A DNA stretch of 64,000 bases, taken from the NCBI RefSeq assembly GCF_024323335.1, contig NC_066585.1, positions 344,849,846 through 344,913,845 on the forward strand. The letters run 5' to 3'. Within the stretch, counting starts at the first letter, position 1; each line of letters begins with the position of its first letter. The notes under the pieces were generated by a model. The model searched no databases, was not told the origin of the DNA, and saw only the letters and a program-made list of their open reading frames with translations. Shown here piece by piece: positions 46,761-57,889 of the stretch. Position numbers and translations under genes: made by a program. This stretch comes from Lathyrus oleraceus (Eukaryota > Streptophyta > Magnoliopsida > Fabales > Fabaceae).

Positions 46761-47448
46761 TTTTGAACTAAATAGTAGTTTTCATTTGATTCTCAGTATA
46801 TTGAACAACAATTTATTTAATGAAATGAATTGATTTTACTTGTACAAAAATAAACACTAACCAATAATGGATATTATAATATATTTTTAGTACGAAAATG
46901 AAGTGATAATAACTCCTTAAACTTCACAAACAATGGTAAGATTTATGATTTCTTAACGTTTAAAATTTAACAATAATGATTTATTTTGTCAATTGAAATA
47001 GAATTTACTAACTATATATTTAGTGTTTAAAATTGTCAGAATGTAACATACATATAAAACTTCACATGCATATAAACTAAGGGATTTAAATAATATTTTT
47101 CAGTTATTCTATTAGATTAAAGAATATCAATTTATAATACTAAGAATATAAGGCTCTTCACTATAATAGTTAGGAGATTATTTGTAGATACATCAGGTAG
47201 GAAGCTCTATTATGCATAATCCTAAATTTTGGAAGGTTCTAACTTTTGAATTTTGAATTTTTTAATAATATTAATAGACATAAAAATAAAAAATAATTAT
47301 AAAAACTTAATAAATTAAAAAAATTATGATGAAACTTCAATCCGTAAAATGATAAAATTATTCAAAATTTAAAATAATTATAATTAAATTAAATTTTTAA
47401 TCAATATATAATTATATTTTTTAAGTGCTATTTTTAATTATATCAATT
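46761..47448. other. AT-rich spacer before the tandem array
   Basis: Very AT-rich with no gene. The last bases, TATCAATTGTATTTTTAAAT (47441-47460), supply the left border of the array (see findings). Confidence 0.6.
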
Positions 47449-50400
47449 GTATTTTTAAATTTTAAATTTATTTTTTAAATTAGAATTAATTGAATCGACT
47501 CTAAAATAAATAAGTATGGTTCACAATTTGTTTTTAATCATTTTCCACAACAGAATAACCACTCCCACACGTCAGAGGAGTAGACAAAGATTGTACAAAG
47601 AAAAAAACGGTTGGATTAATGCATTGTCACAGTTACCGTTGAAAAGACAATTTCCGAACCGTTTCATCAAAACATACAAAGTAACCGAAACTTTGTGTCA
47701 CTCAAAAAAATGAATGAAAAGTCAATTTTATTTTTAAATTTTAAATTTATTTTTTAAATTTTAAATTTATTTTTTAAATTAGAATTAATTGAATCGACTC
47801 TAAAATAAATAAGTATGGTTCACAATTTGTTTTTAATCATTTTCCACAACAGAATAACCACTCCCACACGTGAGAGGAGTAGACAAAGATTGTACAAAGA
47901 AAAAAACGGTTGGATTAATGCATTGTCACAGTTACCGTTTAAAAGACAATTTCCGAACCGTTTCATCAAAACATACAAAGTAACCGAAACTTTGTGTCAC
48001 TCAAAAAAATGAATGAAAAGTCAATTTTATTTTTAAATTTTAAATTTATTTTTTAAATTTTAAATTTATTTTTTAAATTAGAATTAATTGAATCGACTCT
48101 AAAATAAATAAGTATGGTTCACAATTTGTTTTTAATCATTTTCCACAACAGAATAACCACTCCCACACGTGAGAGGAGTAGACAAAGATTGTACAAAGAA
48201 AAAAACGGTTGGATTAATGCATTGTCACAGTTACCGTTTAAAAGACAATTTCCGAACCGTTTCATCAAAACATACAAAGTAACCGAAACTTTGTGTCACT
48301 CAAAAAAATGAATGAAAAGTCAATTTTATTTTTAAATTTTAAATTTATTTTTTAAATTTTAAATTTATTTTTTAAATTAGAATTAATTGAATCGACTCTA
48401 AAATAAATAAGTATGGTTCACAATTTGTTTTTAATCATTTTCCACAACAGAATAACCACTCCCACACGTGAGAGGAGTAGACAAAGATTGTACAAAGAAA
48501 AAAACGGTTGGATTAATGCATTGTCACAGTTACCGTTTAAAAGACAATTTCCGAACCGTTTCATCAAAACATACAAAGTAACCGAAACTTTGTGTCACTC
48601 AAAAAAATGAATGAAAAGTCAATTTTATTTTTAAATTTTAAATTTATTTTTTAAATTTTAAATTTATTTTTAAATTAGAATTAATTGAATCGACTCTAAA
48701 ATAAATAAATATGGTTCACAATTTGTTTTTAATCATTTTCCACAACAGAATAACCACTCCCACACGTGAGAGGAGTAGACAAAGATTGTACAAAGAAAAA
48801 AACGGTTGGATTAATGCATTGTCACAGTTACCGTTTAAAAGACAATTTCCGAACCGTTTCATCAAAACATACAAAGTAACCGAAACTTTGTGTCACTCAA
48901 AAAAATGAATGAAAAGTCAATTTTATTTTTAAATTTTAAATTTATTTTTTAAATTTTAAATTTATTTTTTAAATTAGAATTAATTGAATCGACTCTAAAA
49001 TAAATAAGTATGGTTCACAATTTGTTTTTAATCATTTTCCACAACAGAATAACCACTCCCACACGTGAGAGGAGTAGACAAAGATTGTACAAAGAAAAAA
49101 ACGGTTGGATTAATGCATTGTCACAGTTACCGTTTAAAAGACAATTTCCGAACCGTTTCATCAAAACATACAAAGTAACCGAAACTTTGTGTCACTCAAA
49201 AAAATGAATGAAAAGTCAATTTTATTTTTAAATTTTAAATTTATTTTTTAAATTTTAAATTTATTTTTTAAATTAGAATTAATTGAATCGACTCTAAAAT
49301 AAATAAATATGGTTCACAATTTGTTTTTAATCATTTTCCACAACAGAATAACCACTCCCACACGTGAGAGGAGTAGACAAAGATTGTACAAAGAAAAAAA
49401 CGGTTGGATTAATGCATTGTCACAGTTACCGTTTAAAAGACAATTTCCGAACCGTTTCATCAAAACATACAAAGTAACCGAAACTTTGTGTCACTCAAAA
49501 AAATGAATGAAAAGTCAATTTTATTTTTAAATTTTAAATTTATTTTTTAAATTTTAAATTTATTTTTTAAATTAGAATTAATTGAATCGACTCTAAAATA
49601 AATAAATATGGTTCACAATTTGTTTTTAATCATTTTCCACAACAGAATAACCACTCCCACACGTGAGAGGAGTAGACAAAGATTGTACAAAGAAAAAAAC
49701 GGTTGGATTAATGCATTGTCACAGTTACCGTTTAAAAGACAATTTCCGAACCGTTTCATCAAAACATACAAAGTAACCGAAACTTTGTGTCACTCAAAAA
49801 AATGAATGAAAAGTCAATTTTATTTTTAAATTTTAAATTTATTTTTTAAATTTTAAATTTATTTTTTAAATTAGAATTAATTGAATCGACTCTAAAATAA
49901 ATAAGTATGGTTCACAATTTGTTTTTAATCATTTTCCACAACAGAATAACCACTCCCACACGTGAGAGGAGTAGACAAAGATTGTACAAAGAAAAAAACG
50001 GTTGGATTAATGCATTGTCACAGTTACCGTTTAAAAGACAATTTCCGAACCGTTTCATCAAAACATACAAAGTAACCGAAACTTTGTGTCACTCAAAAAA
50101 ATGAATGAAAAGTCAATTTTATTTTTAAATTTTAAATTTATTTTTTAAATTTTAAATTTATTTTTTAAATTAGAATTAATTGAATCGACACTAAAATAAA
50201 TAAATATGGTTCACAATTTGTTTTTAATCATTTTCCACAACAGAATAACCACTCCCACACGTGAGAGGAGTAGACAAAGATTGTACAAAGAAAAAAACGG
50301 TTGGATTAATGCATTGTCACAGTTACCGTTTAAAAGACAATTTCCGAACCGTTTCATCAAAACATACAAAGTAACCGAAACTTTGTGTCACTCAAAAAAA

Positions 50401-51633
50401 TGAATGAAAAGTCAATTTTATTTTTAAATTTTAAATTTATTTTTTAAATTTTAAATTTATTTTTTAAATTAGAATTAATTGAATCGACTCTAAAATAAAT
50501 AAATATGGTTCACAATTTGTTTTTAATCATTTTCCACAACAGAATAACCACTCCCACACGTGAGAGGAGTAGACAAAGATTGTACAAAGAAAAAAACGGT
50601 TGGATTAATGCATTGTCACAGTTACCGTTTAAAAGACAATTTCCGAACCGTTTCATCAAAACATACAAAGTAACCGAAACTTTGTGTCACTCAAAAAAAT
50701 GAATGAAAAGTCAATTTTATTTTTAAATTTTAAATTTATTTTTTAAATTTTAAATTTATTTTTTAAATTAGAATTAATTGAATCGACTCTAAAATAAATA
50801 AGCATGGTTCACAATTTGTTTTTAATCATTTTCCACAACAGAATAACCACTCCCACACGTGAGAGGAGTAGACAAAGATTGTACAAAGAAAAAAACGGTT
50901 GGATTAATGCATTGTCACAGTTACCGTTTAAAAGACAATTTCCGAACCGTTTCATCAAAACATACAAAGTAACCGAAACTTTGTGTCACTCAAAAAAATG
51001 AATGAAAAGTCAATTTTATTTTTAAATTTTAAATTTATTTTTTAAATTTTAAATTTATTTTTTAAATTAGAATTAATTGAATCGACTCTAAAATAAATAA
51101 GTATGGTTCATAATTTGTTTTTAATCATTTTCCACAACAGAATAACCACTCCCACAGGTGAGAGGAGTAGACAAAGATTGTACAAAGAAAAAAACGGTTG
51201 GATTAATGCATTGTCACAGTTACCGTTTAAAAGACAATTTCCGAACCGTTTCATCAAAACATACAAAGTAACCGAAACTTTGTGTCACTCAAAAAAATGA
51301 ATGAAAAGTCAATTTTATTTTTAAATTTTAAATTTATTTTTTAAATTTTAAATTTATTTTTTAAATTTTAAATTTATTTTTTAAATTAGAATTAATTGAA
51401 TCGACTCTAAAATAAATAAGTATGGTTCACAATTTGTTTTTAATCATTTTCCACAACAGAATAACCACTCCCACACGTGAGAGGAGTAGACAAAGATTGT
51501 ACAAAGAAAAAAACGGTTGGATTAATGCATTGTCACAGTTACCGTTTAAAAGACAATTTCCGAACCGTTTCATCAAAACATACAAAGTAACCGAAACTTT
51601 GTGTCACTCAAAAAAATGAATGAAAAGTCAATT
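47449..51633 (+). repeat. Tandem array: 14 copies of the host-gene promoter/leader unit (~299 bp)
   Basis: Units can be dated by an ATG at 47516, 47815, 48114, 48413, 48711, 49010, 49309, 49608, 49907, 50206, 50505, 50804, 51103 and 51422. Spacing is 299 bp except 298 (one T lost before 48711) and 319 (one extra 20-bp AT-rich subunit before 51422). Each unit has an AT-rich part, about 200 bp of leader, and ends with the gene's start codon and six codons (ATGAATGAAAAGTCAATT). Only the last unit continues into the gene. Units are nearly identical; differences are single bases (A/G at the ATG-3 position; unit 1 CACGTC and unit 13 CAGGTG in place of CACGTG; GACACT in unit 10). This is either a recent expansion or strong homogenisation. 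Confidence 0.95.
51422..51615 (+). promoter_or_regulatory. Gene-proximal promoter/leader unit (unit 14)
   Basis: Contains a G-box CACGTG at 51474-51479, 142 bp upstream of the start codon; three AACGG/CCGTT cores (about 51510, 51541 and 51563); and TCTAAAATAAATA, a possible weak TATA region, at about 51405-51417. A 65-codon frame (51422-51619) ends in TGA overlapping the gene's ATG as ATGA. Transcription start cannot be placed from sequence. Confidence 0.5.
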
Positions 51634-52332
51634 TTGCAGACAAAACTCAAAGACCTGGAATCAATGTTGGACGATGTAATACTATGTGGCCACGAAAAAC
51701 ATTCACATGAAGACATTGAACAGAAATTTACATTCATAGAAAACCTTGCATCTGCTGAAGCTAAATCTTATCCAACACAACATATGCATCACTTTACACA
51801 AAAGTTGGAATCATTGAAGAAATCTTTCAATGAAAGGGACAGCACTTTCACGACATTTACAAATCCAGAATTTGACAAGGATTCTATTTCCAATTCTAAT
51901 TCTTCTTCTTCTTGTACTGAGTCTTGTTTGAAAGATGAAGAATTTGATGAGAGCAACTTGATTGTTATCGATGACCCGGATAAGCTTTTTCCTGATTTTG
52001 TTGGTGAGAAGGGTGTGGTGGGATTTAGAGGAAATGGGGTGGAAGAAATTGGTGAAAAGATTGATGTTGGAAGTGGAAAAATTGGAAAAAAATTTTATCA
52101 TGATGCCGAAGAATTTTTTGAAGATTTTGATGAAGAAAGGGAATTTGATTGTGGTTTAAAAGAGGAGGAAAAGAAGGAATTTGAGAAAGTGAAAAGTGGG
52201 TTTGGGAAGAATTGTTGTGTGTTGGCTAGTGGAGTTTTTATTGGTATGAGTTTGATGGGTTTCATCATGGTGAATCTTTCTGGTTGCTTTGATGAATATG
52301 TGGAACAGACAAGTTTTGCAATTCCAACATAG
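51616..52332 (+). CDS. Intact gene for an unknown 238-aa protein with a C-terminal membrane segment
   Basis: Start chosen at ATG 51616 because the pseudogene copy has the same ATG and similarity begins there; an upstream in-frame GTG at 51601 is not used in plants. The protein begins MNEKSILQTKLKDLESMLDD, with an alpha-helical, charged N-terminal part (1-75), a Ser-rich stretch (SNSNSSSSCTESC, about 93-105), a strongly acidic middle with EEFFEDFDEERE, and one hydrophobic segment, VLASGVFIGMSLMGFIMVNL (about 202-221), followed by 17 residues. This layout suggests a C-terminally anchored membrane protein. No intron and no known domain were recognised. It is the only intact gene of host type here. 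Its promoter region is amplified fourteen-fold upstream. Confidence 0.85.
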   Translation: MNEKSILQTKLKDLESMLDDVILCGHEKHSHEDIEQKFTFIENLASAEAKSYPTQHMHHFTQKLESLKKSFNERDSTFTTFTNPEFDKDSISNSNSSSSCTESCLKDEEFDESNLIVIDDPDKLFPDFVGEKGVVGFRGNGVEEIGEKIDVGSGKIGKKFYHDAEEFFEDFDEEREFDCGLKEEEKKEFEKVKSGFGKNCCVLASGVFIGMSLMGFIMVNLSGCFDEYVEQTSFAIPT

Positions 52333-53320
52333 ATAGATAGGTAATGGTAAACTTTGCATTCCAATATTTTTTTGTTTTGTTTGATTTACTTCAAGAACAT
52401 TTTAACTTATTATAGTTAGATGTTATGATATGATATGTATTTTGGATTTAGATCAATTTATTATTATGAGTTATGTATAAACAAACCAATCACAATGGTT
52501 TGATGGATGATTTTTTTTTATAATCTTCTGCATGGATGTTTTTACAGTCCTGTACACTTGCAAACAAAATCAGCGTGGATCACCATTGAATCAATTAGCT
52601 ATTGGTGTAATGTCAATCTTTTCTTAAATACTATCAATTGTGTTTGGTTTTCTAAGAAAAACAAACAAAATTTTTATGTGGTTGTAGAAGAATGGAGAAG
52701 CAGGTTTTAAAGTTGCATGGTCCTTTAAGGTAGTTTGGACCAATATGGGAGAGTTTTCAATTTATGTCAATTCAAACCTTTAATTAAAGTAATCTACATG
52801 ATCTTCATAACCAATATCACACTCAATCCAAATTATTTCATTTCAATAGTAGAAATTTCATTAGTAAACTATCCTTCTCAAATATTGAGAATAATAAAAC
52901 TAATATTAATTATAGCGTAAAATTGGAAAAAATATATCCAAAATTGAAATGAGTCATTTTTGGAATATTCAGTACTTCCTACCCTCTCCATCCCGTAATT
53001 TTGTTTTTTAAATATTATTATTAATATATTTTTCATTTTTTTAAAAATTACAGGCTATTTATTAGTAGTAAAATTTTCTATTAAATGTAAAAATAATTTA
53101 ATAAATTTTTAGTATATTTTATAAAAAGTTTTTAAAATAATTGTACTTAAAGCTATTTCTTAATCACTCTAAAATTATTTTATTTTTTAATTTTTATTAG
53201 CAAAAATATATTAAAAAGAGTATTAGAGATATTTCAGGCTATAATACAAAGGTAAGGTAAAAAAGCCAACAAACTAAGGCAGAACCAAAATTGAAAAGCA
53301 AGTGGCAACCATGATTTAAC
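52333..53320. other. AT-rich 3' flank, no gene
   Basis: 52333-52480 matches the 3' flank of the pseudogene copy (38575-38725), including GATAGATAGGT and TATTATAGTTAGATGTTATGAT, and marks the end of the duplicated segment near 52500. 52960-53230 is AT-rich low-complexity DNA. Confidence 0.6.
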
Positions 53321-53329
53321 AATAAGCAA

Positions 53330-54792
53330 TGCCACACTTTGTTAACTCTCTATCTACCGTTGCCGAAGCATATGAGAGTCGCCCTTCTATCTGAAAGAAT
53401 TGAAGGGGTGATTTTTCCCATTTGATAATGTTGTTGTGTTGGGTTCAACAACTTCATATTTGAAATGGATTTGGTGAATCTCTTTTTTTAGATAGGAGCT
53501 TTACTTGATACTAGCCCTTTATTGGGGCAGTTGAGTTAGTCAACGGGATATGATTCTCATATGGATGGCTGGTGGAATTTGTGGGGGTCAACAGTTCAAT
53601 GGACTCCGCCTAGTTCTATCATTTTCAAATTCTCTAACCAATAGTGGGGTCTAAAGCCGTAAGTTACAATAAATCATTGACTTTCTTATCTCTGACTCTT
53701 TGAGGTGGGTTTCAACAGTTGGTCTAGTTCTCATTTTGTTTGTTGGAAAGTTATTGTACTGAAAGAGAAACTTAATGTTCTCAAAGGTGTTTTGAAATCT
53801 TTGAACCATCAAATTTTTCGTACACTTGATTCCTAGACTGCTTTCTTGAGGGAGAAGGTGATCTCTTTGGATGCGAGAGTTGAGTAAGGTGGTCTTTTGG
53901 CAGGGGGAGATTTATTCTAGGAAGAAAGCGATTTTGGACCTCTTGTCCATCTTGTTTAGTAATTTAGAGTTAAGTGGCTTAAGGAGGGATATTCTAATAC
54001 TAGTCTATTTCAGACTTGTATTAAGAGAATAACTAGAAGAAATACAATTTCAACTCTTAAAGTAAGAGACTCTTAGGTTGAAGGGGTTTTTAAGATTCAT
54101 CAGGAGGTGGTTAATTTTTTTCTAGTCTTTTTAGAGAACCTCTCTTTGACTAGCCTAGATTGATGGGGTAATTCTCCCTTTTTTATCTGAGGAGGAGCGC
54201 TATGGTCTGACCGCTCATTTCCTCCTATGAGATTGATCGTGCAATTTACTTCTATGATAGGAATAAGAGTTCGGTCCCCGGTGGTTCAATTTATCCTTTA
54301 TTAGGAGGTTTTGGTACCTTCTCAGAGATGATGTTGGGATTATTTTTGAGTAGTTTCATTAGTTTCCTCCTTTTCTCCCTGGTTTTTCTCTTATTCTATA
54401 ACCTTGATTCCTAAGGTTGATTCTTCTCTCAAATGGGGGCTTTCAGACCTATCTCTCTTTTTAGGTCTCTTTATAAGCTCTTGGATAATGTTCAGGTAGA
54501 CAAGCTTTATGTCGTTATGGATAAGTTTATCTCTCATAACCAGTAAACCTTTCTCTAAGGTAAACTTTTAGTTGAAGGGGTGGTTGTTGTGAATGAGTTG
54601 GTGGATCTTGCTAAGAAGAGTAAAAAATCTTGTCTCATCTTTAAAGTTAATTTTTAGAAACCTTATGATTCTATGAGTTGGTCTTTTCCGGATTATACGC
54701 TATCTAGATTTTGTTTTAATGACAAGTGGAGAGATTGGATTTATGCTTGTATTTTTTAGGGTAACATTTCTATCTTTGTTTATGGTGTTGGA
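53330..54792 (+). pseudogene. Second L1-type LINE fragment (endonuclease end to early RT), decayed
   Basis: Readable pieces in shifting frames: ESYCTERET (53740), EIDRAIYFYDRNKSSVPGG (about 54225-54280), FRPISLFRSLYKLLDNVQ (about 54440-54495) and GVVVVNELVDLAKKSKKSCL (about 54575-54635) then YDSMSWSFPDY. These are conserved blocks before the RT catalytic region. Many stops. It stops at VYGVGC where an LTR-like sequence begins with TGTAACACCC (54793). Confidence 0.75.
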
Positions 54793-56194
54793 TGTAACAC
54801 CCTAAACCTCAATTCTTAATATAAAAGAGAAAACATTATATGTTTAGGGATGTTACTACACATAACTCATTCATTTCATAAAAATAGTTTCAAACTCGCA
54901 GCGAAAAATCCAATAATCTTCAGAAGCATCGTTAATATGATAAACCACCAAATAACAAAAACGAAACTTTTCAACAAAAACTCCAAAAATAAATAACGCG
55001 TCAATTCCCAGTATTATAGACCAAAGCAGACGACAAACAACTAAAAACGATAAAATAAATAAGGAAGAAAACTCCAAGGAAGTCTCCCACTTAAAGTGAC
55101 TAATCCTGCTGAGTATTTGTACATCAATTTGAACAAAAACCAACAAAACAAACAAGAAAGGGGTGAGAATACATCTTATAAATGTTAATGGTAAAATTCA
55201 GCAATATGATAGTAATCACGAGTTCATAAATATATCATTCACACCCAAAAGCACAATCGAATAAATAATAATGAGAAGGAAAATGTTAATGCCACCAACT
55301 CTTCATGAAAATTCATGTGGAACTAACTCTCTAGGACCAGAGGTATGCTACTGATTTACCCAAGTCTCTAGTTTCTCTTGAATTATGTCTCTCTCTAGAC
55401 GTGAGACCGTCAAAGTCCCTCTCTGAACCAAACAATCACTGGACTGAAGTCCTACCTAACTCCGAAATAAAATGCATGCATGGTCATGAATAATGTAAGC
55501 AAGCAACATCATAACATCATAACATCATAAAATCACAAACATCAAAACATCGTAAAAAAGGTTCCACTCTTATACCTATATGTTGCCAATCATAAGCCAT
55601 CATTGTAGTCCCCCTGGATTACTATTCATCATAAATCTCCAATTAGGCTGTCACTGTAATTCCTCCAGATTACTATTCATCAACATCGCCAATTATTATC
55701 GTCATTGTAATCCCTCTAGATTACTAAACTCACAAATATGATTTTAAATAATTTTAATCATTTTTCATCAAAAAGGGAAAGGTTATGTTATTACCACCAA
55801 CTCTCAACTCATCAAAAAATTCCAGGGAAACTCAAAATACCTCAAACCTTACCATTCTTAAAAATAACCCTAGAGAATCCCAAAAGTACTCTAAGGTACC
55901 CAATTGCTCTAAGGGTAAAGGTTCACGGGTGATAACTCTACTAAGAATAAAGTTAGAGAATGTTTCTCAAATTACTTAAAACTGACCCTAAGGTCACCAA
56001 AATGGCTCTAACATCAAAAGTTGTTCAAAAATATCACCTAAAGAATTTCGAACTCGAAAAACATTCGGAAAACACCCGAACTAGAAAAATACCCGAAAGC
56101 CTGAAATTCATAGTCAGAGCGCCGCCCAACGCCTCCCGTAGTCATTATCGATTCAAGGACACTAGTCACTAACACCTGATGACTTCTCGGAAAG
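54793..56194 (+). repeat. Probable LTR fragment starting TGTAACACCC
   Basis: A sharp change from LINE text to TGTAACACCCTAAACCTCAA, the typical start of many plant gypsy LTRs. No matching end was found before the next LTR at 56195. It contains repeated ACATCATAACATCATAA and CCTCCAGATTACTATTCATC segments (55500-55700). No gene. Confidence 0.45.
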
Positions 56195-57173
56195 TGTACC
56201 AATATTGTCGAAGTTGAAATTCTGGTATTAGATATGAGATGTCGAAGGTAATGTCACGACACTAATATCTGAACAATACAAACAGGATAAAAGATAAAGA
56301 ACAATAATGCATGAGACACAAGCAATTGTTAACCCAGTTCGGTGCAAGCTCACCTACTTCTAGGGGCTACCAAGCCAGGAAGGAAATCCACTAAATAGAA
56401 TCAGTTCAAATACTCTTAGTAAACAACTTCAAGTTACAGTCTTTTCACCTAATCTCTACCCGTGTGACTTCTATCTAAGAACTCTTAGATAAGAGACCCT
56501 ACTCACTCCCCCTCAATCACAACAGTGATATAAAACAAGAATTACAATGAAAAGAAGACACTCTTCAAAGACACACACTTGACCTTACTTAAAAGCTTCA
56601 ATGAAGTAGACACACACTCATGCTTAAAAGCTTAGAGTGACAAATTACAACACAAAAATCAGACCAATTCAATCATCTATGGATGAATTGAATGGCTTAC
56701 AATTCACACGACCACACAAGACTAAAACCCTTATTCTCTCTCAATATTTTGTTCGTTATTTCTTGTGTATCAAATCAGGTTTTCCATGTCCTTTTTATAG
56801 AAGCATTTGGCTAGGCTTGGACATCATAAAACCCTAAAACTATTTTCCATTCATATCTTCTCATGACAGCTAATTAGATCTCTTTGGAAAATAAGTTAAT
56901 CTCGTTGTAATTACTGATTAATAGGGTGTTCAATCATCTCATCAATCATACACAAATTTGCATTAAAAATGCAATCACATAATACATAACATTCAGACTG
57001 AATGTTCTGTATACAGATGTCATGACATCGGGTCTGACATCTCAGTAAAATCCTGCATAATCACATTTTAAATATCCATCAGGTACATGTTATCTTATGT
57101 CAAGACAACACATGTGACAACTTATGAACACTTTAGGTTTTACCAAAATTGCTGCCAACACTTAGAACCAACA
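56195..57173 (-). repeat. SIRE/Maximus-like Ty1/copia LTR (979 bp)
   Basis: On the minus strand begins TGTTGGTTCTAAGTG right after a purine tract (CCAAAGGGAGAGTT, 57187-57174) and ends GACAATATTGGTACA. The text CAACCCAGTTCGGTGC-like (about 56330) and frequent TGTCATGACATC words resemble Maximus/SIRE LTRs. As a 3' LTR, its element would extend to the right, but only about 350 bp of possible internal sequence remains. Confidence 0.5.
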
Positions 57174-57536
57174 AACTCTCCCTTTGGCAAATTTTGGCTA
57201 AAACATATAACAGTCCATTTGTTCACAAGAGTAAAAACATATCAGCAGTTAAGCAGCAGCAGAAGCAATAACCACACAATTACTAGCTATAATAGCAACT
57301 AGTAATAAACACACAATAAACACATAAACACATTTTAAGCACATATGTGTTTCTTCTCCCCCTAAGTCTGTTCAACACAGACATCTCCTTCAACAACACC
57401 TGTAACATTCAGAATCTCCCCATCTGACATCTCCTTCAACATCCCTTGTACAACACAGAACATCATTCTGTTAAACACAACTGTCATCTGTTTAGCCTAG
57501 CTACTTCAGCACATATTAACTGCAACTCTCCACTGA
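57174..57536 (-). other. Remnant of SIRE-like internal sequence
   Basis: No ORF. CCCCCTAAGTCTGTTCAAC and CTCCCCATCTGACATCTCC on the plus strand are pyrimidine tracts common in the 3' non-coding part of these elements. The segment ends at a junction near 57530. Confidence 0.35.
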
Positions 57537-57700
57537 TGAGGACGTAATCCAAGAAATAAATGATACAATGCAAAGCTTAGGAGGTCCTATGACAAGGGCA
57601 CATGCAAGAAGAGTCAATGATGCTTTAGTTCACTTCAAGATCAAAACAATAGAATGCATGGGCCAGATTGAAGAAAAAGAGCCCAAGTTTATTCTTATCA
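57537..57700 (+). pseudogene. Possible gypsy pol tail fragment
   Basis: A short frame reads QSLGGPMTRAHARRVNDALV (about 57573-57632), like the basic GPMTRAR motif near the end of chromovirus-type polyproteins. Too short to assign further. Confidence 0.35.
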
Positions 57701-57889
57701 TCCAATAATGTGATAAAAGGCCCAATAATGCATAAATAAATAAAAATAAAGGAAATACCAATAACCACACTATAATGGACGAAAATTGCAAGAGAAGTGG
57801 TAAATAAAGAATTGTCATTATTCTTCCCTTTCAAGAACCACACTATCTCTTCTTTATTTTGCACTTTCTTTGTAATAACTCAACCCACT

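Noticed and set aside
51601..51615. GTG at 51601 as the gene start
   Set aside because: Plant nuclear genes start at ATG; ATG 51616 is shared with the pseudogene copy.
47516..51619. Fourteen identical 65-codon frames as a gene family
   Set aside because: They are the same leader repeated; the frame is broken in the pseudogene leader, and high identity between units explains why all stay open.
47449..51633. CRISPR-like array
   Set aside because: Units are 299 bp with no unique spacers, in plant nuclear DNA; it is a plain tandem repeat.
43157..54792. The two LINE pieces as halves of one element
   Set aside because: Their sequences around the GLRQG block belong to different subfamilies (VGPIHPGRG type against a GNISIFVYG type), and the host-gene pair lies between.
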